Assembly (NCBI GenBank): GCA_963658035.1
Contig: CAVKOL010000094.1
Coordinates: 1 to 10,383 of the forward strand
From: Paratractidigestivibacter sp963658035
GTDB lineage: Bacteria > Actinomycetota > Coriobacteriia > Coriobacteriales > Atopobiaceae
Reading direction: 5' to 3'
Length of the DNA stretch: 10,383 nucleotides
The notes beneath the pieces were generated by a model. The model was not told where the DNA came from, ran no database searches, and saw nothing but the letters and a program-made list of their open reading frames with translations. Shown here piece after piece: positions 6,783-10,383 of the stretch. Position numbers and translations under genes: made by a program. Each line of letters begins with the position of its first letter. The stretch's first letter is position 1.

Positions 6783-7979
6783 TTAGCGACCCGTCTTGTG
6801 GTGGGTCTCCTGGCGCTCGGCCTCTTCCTCAAAGGCCTCGTCGGCGGGCGAGATGAGCTCGTCCTCGCCCGTCTTGGGGTCGATGTGGTGCAAAAGCACA
6901 GGCTCGAAGAGGCGCAGCTTCTTGGCGATGAACATCGAGACGGCAAAGAGCAGGACAAAGATGCCGATGCGCGGGATCGTTTGGACCTGGGTCATGACGA
7001 TGGCGCCGGCGCACAAAAGGGCCGTCCACGCGTACATGACGAGAACCGCCTGGCGCTGGTCGTAGCCCTCGTCCATCAGGCGGTGGTGGATGTGGCCGCG
7101 GTCGGCGTGTCCCACGCTCACGTGCGCGCGGGTCCTTCTCACGATGGCCGAGAAGGTGTCCAGGATGGGCACAGCGGCGATGACCAAAGGCACGATGATG
7201 GTGGTGAGGCCGGCCACGCGCGTGACCGAGAGAAGCGAGGCCACGCCCAGGGCAAAGCCCAGCGTGAGCGAGCCCGAGTCGCCCATGAAGACCGACGCCG
7301 GGTGGAAGTTATAGCGAAGAAAGCCCAGGCACGAGCCCACGACGGCGATGGAGAGGGCCGCAGAGTCAAGGCGTCCTGCAGCAATCGCCAACACAAAGGT
7401 CGTGAAGCTGGCGATGGCCGAGATGCCCGCGGCCAGGCCGTCCAGGCCGTCGATCAAGTTGATGATGTTGACGTAGGCCACCAGGTAAATGACCGTGACA
7501 GGATAGGCGACCCAGCTAAGCGAGATGAACTCGCCCGAGGCAAAGGGGTCCGAGATGTCGCCGATCACCAGGCCGCCGCAAACGGCGATGACCGCGGCCA
7601 GGACCTGCCCGGCGAACTTTTGCTTGGGGCTAAGAGAGAACTTGTCGTCAAGAAGGCCCGTGATAAAGATCACGGCAAAGGCCAGGACCAGCATCCAATA
7701 GTTGACCTGCATCTTGGGCGAGGGCACCAGCACAACGGGCCAGCCCAAGAACGTGGTGCCCAGGTATTGGACGATAAAGGCGCACACGATGCCCGCGAAA
7801 AGCGCGATGCCGCCCATGCGCGGGATCGGGGTCTTGTTAACGCGTCGGGGACCGGGTTGGTCGACGGCGCCCAGACGAACGGCGATTTTTCGGGCTACGG
7901 GGGTCATGGCGAGGGCGGCGAGAAACGCTGCGAGAAAAAGACCGGTGAACGGAACCCAGTCTGGAACCACCCTTGGCAA
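6783..7979 (-). CDS. Undecaprenyl-phosphate GlcNAc-1-phosphate transferase family (WecA/TagO-like, MraY superfamily)
   Basis: This polytopic membrane enzyme transfers a sugar-1-phosphate, usually GlcNAc-1-P from UDP-GlcNAc, to undecaprenyl phosphate, starting lipid-linked glycan (teichoic acid, arabinogalactan or polysaccharide) synthesis. The 398-residue protein shows about ten hydrophobic segments and the family motifs in order: DQPGPRRVNKTPIPRMGG (40-57), Asp111-Asp112 in GLLDD, NIINLIDGLDGLA (171-183), FMGDSGS (231-237) and the cytoplasmic HADRGHIHHRL loop (291-301) typical of the WecA/TagO branch rather than MraY. The C-terminal 35 residues are a charged cytoplasmic tail. The start is TTG at 7979, with AGGGGG 7 nt upstream and an in-frame stop just above; no better ATG/GTG exists. 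It heads the run pflX-like, coiled-coil, pncB. Family assignment is firm; the sugar and the glycan are inferred. Confidence 0.92.
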   Translation of the reverse strand: MPRVVPDWVPFTGLFLAAFLAALAMTPVARKIAVRLGAVDQPGPRRVNKTPIPRMGGIALFAGIVCAFIVQYLGTTFLGWPVVLVPSPKMQVNYWMLVLAFAVIFITGLLDDKFSLSPKQKFAGQVLAAVIAVCGGLVIGDISDPFASGEFISLSWVAYPVTVIYLVAYVNIINLIDGLDGLAAGISAIASFTTFVLAIAAGRLDSAALSIAVVGSCLGFLRYNFHPASVFMGDSGSLTLGFALGVASLLSVTRVAGLTTIIVPLVIAAVPILDTFSAIVRRTRAHVSVGHADRGHIHHRLMDEGYDQRQAVLVMYAWTALLCAGAIVMTQVQTIPRIGIFVLLFAVSMFIAKKLRLFEPVLLHHIDPKTGEDELISPADEAFEEEAERQETHHKTGR

Positions 7980-7987
7980 AACGACAC

Positions 7988-8059
7988 CCCCTAATCAGCC
8001 CAAACGACAAAACAGCCGATAGACGACTTTTAATTCTTTGTCATGATACAAGATTAGGG
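7988..8059 (-). promoter_or_regulatory. Upstream region of the WecA/TagO-like gene: weak promoter and SD-sequestering inverted repeat
   Basis: On the minus strand ATGACA (8044-8039, 5/6) and TATCGG (8021-8016, 3/6) are 17 nt apart, a weak promoter candidate. Separately, CCCTAATC (8059-8052) is the exact complement of GATTAGGG (7996-7989), which overlaps the AGGGGG ribosome-binding site of the TTG start. If transcription starts upstream of 8060, this pairing would mask the ribosome-binding site; if the weak promoter is the real one, it cannot form. Confidence 0.3.
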
Positions 8060-8114
8060 CGCCGCGCGGGCAGGCAGCCTTGCGCACACCTATGTTTCAA
8101 GCATCACGGCGCCC
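8057..8114. other. Unassigned inverted repeat between the WecA-like gene and the 6S RNA
   Basis: GGGCGCCG (8057-8064) and CGGCGCCC (8107-8114) are perfect inverted arms enclosing 42 nt that contain further GC-rich segments. There is no U-tract on either side. The span is too short for a tRNA and matches no riboswitch I recognise. It lies between divergent transcription units. Confidence 0.35.
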
Positions 8115-8154
8115 GGTTTCAAAGTCAAGACTGTAATTTGGGTTTCGCGTCCGT

Positions 8155-8160
8155 GATAAT
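8155..8160 (+). promoter_or_regulatory. -10 element of the 6S RNA promoter
   Basis: GATAAT (5/6 to consensus) ends 7 nt before the predicted 5' end of the 6S RNA closing stem at about 8167, the expected distance for initiation. No good -35 hexamer was found 17 nt upstream (TGTAAT at 8132 is weak). Confidence 0.5.
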
Positions 8161-8166
8161 GGCCTC

Positions 8167-8335
8167 AACGTCTCCCTGCGGAGCAAACTGGGTGAACCGA
8201 CAAGCGTTACTTGGGGGTCCTATATCTCGTGTTCAGTACGGGTATTCTCCGTTGACGAGAAAGCCGGAACGCGCGATGCGGACACCCACCTTATGGAAGG
8301 TGGGTTCATGAACGCAACCGCAGGGGGCGTTTTTC
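8167..8335 (+). ncRNA. ssrS: 6S RNA (global regulator of RNA polymerase)
   Basis: 6S RNA binds the housekeeping RNA polymerase holoenzyme by mimicking an open promoter: a long hairpin with closing stem, central bubble and apical stem. The predicted transcript is about 165 nt. The closing stem pairs 8167-8181 with 8318-8331, 14 pairs with one bulged U and one G-U. The apical arm includes GCGTT/AACGC (8204-8208 with 8268-8272) and TCTCGT/ACGAGA (8225-8230 with 8255-8260). On the 3' side of the bubble, a hairpin with arms ACCCACCTT and AAGGTGGGT (8284-8305, 4-nt loop) followed by TCATG closely resembles the ACCCACCU..AGGUGGGUUCA segment of many bacterial 6S RNAs. The 3' closing strand runs straight into TTTTTCTTTT, an intrinsic terminator. 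Identification rests on remembered family features and hand folding, not a covariance-model search. Confidence 0.8.
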
Positions 8336-8339
8336 TTTT
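8318..8339 (+). terminator. U-tract termination of the 6S RNA
   Basis: The 3' strand of the 6S closing stem (CCGCAGGGGGCGTT) is directly followed by a U-rich run with one interrupting C, so the closing stem doubles as the terminator hairpin. Confidence 0.6.
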
Positions 8340-8351
8340 GGCTTTCTTCTC

Positions 8352-8433
8352 CCCTGGTTTTCTCCGCCTTTACGTTTTGGCGGTTGTCGGAAGCGCGGGA
8401 GTCATGATTTGCAAGAATGCGGGGTTGTCGGAA
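8352..8433 (-). repeat. 41-nt-period intergenic repeat, reverse arm of right array (2 units)
   Basis: On the minus strand two units start with TTCCGACAAC at 8433 and 8392, exactly 41 nt apart. The inner unit continues CCCGCATT; the outer continues CGCCAAAACGTAAAGG and ends GAGAAAACC, a segment also found in the left array. The outer unit (8367-8392) matches the inverted unit at 8525-8550 at 24 of 26 positions. Confidence 0.8.
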
Positions 8434-8442
8434 TGGATTTGG

Positions 8443-8565
8443 TTCCGACAACCCCAAATTTATGCAGCGAGAAGGCAATTTGGTTCCGACAAGCCTCGAA
8501 ACGTAAAGAGTGGAGGCCGCGAAGTTCCGACAAGCGGCAAAACGTAAAGGGGCTTCTCGGCAAGA
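8443..8565 (+). repeat. 41-nt-period intergenic repeat, forward arm of right array (3 units)
   Basis: Three units start with TTCCGACAA at 8443, 8484 and 8525, each exactly 41 nt after the previous one. Units 2 and 3 share TTCCGACAAGC and AAACGTAAAG (22 of 25 over the first 25 nt). Unit 1 resembles the inner reverse unit: TTCCGACAACCCC is a perfect 13-bp inverted match across a 9-nt loop (8421-8433 with 8443-8455). ATTTGGTTCCGACAA recurs exactly at 8437 and 8478. Confidence 0.8.
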
Positions 8566-8571
8566 AGGGCT

Positions 8572-8614
8572 TAAAAAGAAGGTGCCCCCGACGCGTAGGC
8601 TTTGCGTCGGGGGC
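8572..8614 (-). terminator. Terminator-like hairpin oriented on the minus strand, no gene assigned
   Basis: A perfect 11-bp stem, GCCCCCGACGC (8584-8594) with its complement at 8604-8614 and a 9-nt loop, is followed in the minus direction by TTCTTTTT. No minus-strand gene lies upstream of it; in the plus direction there is no U-tract. It may stop antisense transcription from ygiQ or structure the ygiQ leader. Confidence 0.6.
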
Positions 8615-8663
8615 CACAAGGAAAGAAGGTAACTTGTATTTACCTCAGTCCAAGGCCCTTCAA

Positions 8664-8763
8664 TCAAGTGCAGGTCAAGTGCACATTCTCGCCATTTCTC
8701 CAACACAGCTGGCACACATTTTTTAAAGTAGGCCGCAAGGGGTTAAGATGGATGCACTTGACC
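8664..8763 (+). promoter_or_regulatory. Repeat-bearing leader/operator region of the YgiQ-family gene
   Basis: TCAAGTGCA occurs twice in tandem (8664-8672 and 8675-8683, 11-nt spacing, about one helical turn) and once inverted just before the ribosome-binding site. GGTCAAGTGCA (8673-8683) and TGCACTTGACC (8753-8763) are perfect 11-nt inverted arms. They could be protein-binding half-sites or an RNA pairing next to the start. No clear promoter was found. Confidence 0.4.
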
Positions 8764-8776
8764 ATAAGGGAGAAGC

Positions 8777-10383
8777 ATGGCAAAGCACGAGACGCACGGC
8801 AACAATAAAACCCAGGTAAAGCACTGCGGAGTGCCCCGCGAGGCCTTTTTGCCGGTGAGCCGCAAGGACATGGAGGCCCGCGGCTGGGAGCAGTGCGACT
8901 TTGTGTATGTCTGCGGCGACGCCTATGTGGACCACCCGAGCTTTGGCATGTCGATCATCAGCCGCACGCTGGAGGCGCACGGCTTCAAGGTGGGCATCAT
9001 CTGTCAGCCCGACTGGCACGACCCGGCAAGCATCGCCGCCTTGGGCGAGCCCAGGCTGGCGTTTCTCGTCTCGGCGGGAAACATGGACTCGATGGTCAAC
9101 CACTACACCGTGGCAAAGAAGCACAGGTCAAAGGACTTCTATACCCCCGGTGGCCGCATGGGGGCGCGCCCCGACCGCGCCGTGGTGGTCTACTCGAACC
9201 TCATTCGCCGAACCTTCAAGCACACCCCCATCGTGCTGGGCGGCGTCGAGGCGAGTCTGCGGCGCCTGGCGCACTACGACTACTGGTCCGACTCCCTCAA
9301 GCGATCCGTGCTGGTGGACTCGGGCGCAGACCTCCTCCTCTACGGAATGGGCGAGAAGTCCATCGTCGAAATGGCCGAGGCGCTGGACTCCGGCCTTTCA
9401 ATCGACCAGGTGAGCTGGATCGCGGGCTCGGTCTATAAGACCAAGGACCTGGGCGAAGTCTACGACTACGACCTTCTCCCCTCCTTCGAGAAACTGCGCG
9501 AGGACCGCAAGAACTACGCGCGAAGCTTTGCCGTGCAGTACAAGAACATGGACTCCATCACGGCGCACCGCCTGGTCGAGCCCTACGAGGCCGACAACCT
9601 CTACGTGGTGCAGAACCCGCCCTCGGCGCCCTTGACCACGCCCGAGTTGGACGCCGTCTACGAGCTGCCCTACGCCCGCGCCTGGCACCCCGATTACGAC
9701 GCGGCGGGAGGGGTGCCGGCCTTCGACTTCGACGAGGTGCGCTTCTCCATCGCGGCAAACCGCGGCTGCTTTGGCGAGTGCAGCTTTTGCGCCATCACGT
9801 ACCACCAGGGGCGCGTCGTGCAGGTGCGCAGCCACGACTCCATCATGGAAGAGGCCCGCGCGCTCATAAAAGACCCGCACTTCAAGGGCTACATCACCGA
9901 CGTGGGCGGCCCTACCGCCAACTTTGGCCGCTCGGCCTGCGACAAGCAAGCGAAATACGGCGTGTGCTCGAACAAGCGCTGCATGTGGCCAAAGCTCTGC
10001 CGCAACATGGTGGTCGAGGAGGACTCCTACGCCGACCTGCTGCGCGACCTGCGGCAGCTGCCCGGCGTGAAGAAGGTCTTCGTGCGAAGCGGCGTGCGCT
10101 TTGACTACACGCTGGCCGACAAATCCGACAAGTTCTTGGACGAGCTGATCCGCCACCACGTCTCGGGCCAGCTGCGCCTGGCGCCCGAGCACGTGAGCGA
10201 CACGGTGCTGGCCGCCATGGGCAAGCCGTCGCGGGCCGTCTACGACGCGTTTTGCCGCCGCTTCGAGAAGGCCACGCGCGCCGCGGGGCTTGAGCAGTAC
10301 GTGGTGCCCTATCTCATTAGCTCGCACCCCGGCTCGACCATGAAGGAAGCCGTGGAGCTTGCCGAGGCCGTGCGCGACATGGG
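8777..10383 (+). CDS. YgiQ-family radical SAM protein (3' end outside window)
   Basis: The frame is open for 535 codons to the window edge; full YgiQ proteins are usually 600-700 residues, so the C-terminal part is missing here. The N-terminal YgiQ-specific domain runs from about 18 to 310 and includes CDFVYVCGDAYVDHPSFG (40-57) and a PIVLGGVEASLRRLAHYDYW segment. The radical SAM core follows, with the cluster ligands Cys331, Cys335 and Cys338 in RGCFGECSFC, then TDVGGPTANFG, a second cysteine-rich stretch (CDKQAKYGVCSNKRCMWPKLC) and LRLAPEHVSDTVL. The family is widespread but its substrate is unknown to me. The ATG at 8777 has AGGGAG 4-5 nt upstream. It diverges from the WecA-like operon and lies downstream of the 6S RNA and the right repeat array. 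Confidence 0.92.
   Translation, partial: MAKHETHGNNKTQVKHCGVPREAFLPVSRKDMEARGWEQCDFVYVCGDAYVDHPSFGMSIISRTLEAHGFKVGIICQPDWHDPASIAALGEPRLAFLVSAGNMDSMVNHYTVAKKHRSKDFYTPGGRMGARPDRAVVVYSNLIRRTFKHTPIVLGGVEASLRRLAHYDYWSDSLKRSVLVDSGADLLLYGMGEKSIVEMAEALDSGLSIDQVSWIAGSVYKTKDLGEVYDYDLLPSFEKLREDRKNYARSFAVQYKNMDSITAHRLVEPYEADNLYVVQNPPSAPLTTPELDAVYELPYARAWHPDYDAAGGVPAFDFDEVRFSIAANRGCFGECSFCAITYHQGRVVQVRSHDSIMEEARALIKDPHFKGYITDVGGPTANFGRSACDKQAKYGVCSNKRCMWPKLCRNMVVEEDSYADLLRDLRQLPGVKKVFVRSGVRFDYTLADKSDKFLDELIRHHVSGQLRLAPEHVSDTVLAAMGKPSRAVYDAFCRRFEKATRAAGLEQYVVPYLISSHPGSTMKEAVELAEAVRDM

Noticed and set aside
5931..7994. 687-codon plus-strand open frame opposite the PflX-like and WecA-like genes
   Set aside because: Antisense shadow: the minus strand carries intact CPLRCVFC and NIINLIDGLDGLA/FMGDSGS motifs in full-length genes.
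8057..8120. tRNA gene, suggested by 7-8 bp terminal arms followed by GGTTTCAAAG
   Set aside because: The enclosed span is only 58 nt, no cloverleaf arms or anticodon loop can be drawn and the TΨC-like motif lies outside the stem.
8352..8565. CRISPR array
   Set aside because: The conserved core is only about 10-13 nt, units occur in both orientations, the intervening sequence is partly shared rather than unique, and no cas gene is present.
8233..8715. 160-codon minus-strand open frame across the right intergenic region
   Set aside because: It runs through the 6S RNA, its terminator, the repeat array and a terminator hairpin; the composition has no domain and the repeats explain its recurring VGTK-like peptides.
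9398..10327. 309-codon minus-strand open frame opposite ygiQ
   Set aside because: Shadow of the YgiQ radical SAM frame, which has the CFGECSFC motif and family-wide colinearity.

Overview
The window looks like chromosomal DNA from a high-GC actinobacterium, most probably of class Coriobacteriia (Collinsella/Olsenella-like). This is inferred from the GC-rich Ala/Arg/Glu-biased coding style, the closeness of argS, a probable rho and a WecA/TagO-type transferase (genes that also lie near one another in other Actinobacteria), and the small coiled-coil/tail-anchored protein. No 16S or marker search was possible. Coding density is ordinary except for two noncoding stretches, about 500 bp (688-1190) and about 800 bp (7980-8776), and these hold the most unusual material.

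Layout. Positions 1-687 (minus) encode the disordered, basic-repeat N-terminus of a large protein, probably transcription termination factor Rho, with a promoter and a ~145-nt leader at 688-870. Positions 882-1149 hold an intergenic repeat array. Positions 1191-1865 (minus) encode a regulator with two tandem MarR-type winged-helix domains, with its own terminator and promoter. Then follow argS (2016-3857, minus) and, upstream of it on the same strand, a compact four-gene run reading right to left: WecA/TagO-like transferase (6783-7979), PflX-type radical SAM protein (5832-6779), small coiled-coil membrane protein (5439-5762) and nicotinate phosphoribosyltransferase (3955-5436), closed by a hairpin/U-tract at 3877-3910. 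Positions 8167-8335 (plus) match the architecture of 6S RNA. Positions 8352-8565 hold a second repeat array, followed by a minus-oriented terminator-like hairpin and then a YgiQ-family radical SAM gene (8777 to the window end, plus).

How the parts fit. The minus-strand genes cover lipid-linked glycan initiation, NAD salvage (nicotinate to NaMN), arginyl-tRNA charging and transcription termination. They are housekeeping functions apart from the regulator and the unassigned radical SAM and coiled-coil proteins. 6S RNA, if confirmed, would be a global RNA polymerase regulator.

The main candidate for something undescribed is the repeat family shared by the two long intergenic regions. Both arrays have the core TWCYGACAA, exactly 41-nt spacing between adjacent units, and two oppositely oriented arms. 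Both lie against the U-tract side of a minus-strand terminator. I do not recognise this family. It may be an extragenic palindromic element or a multi-site binding array.
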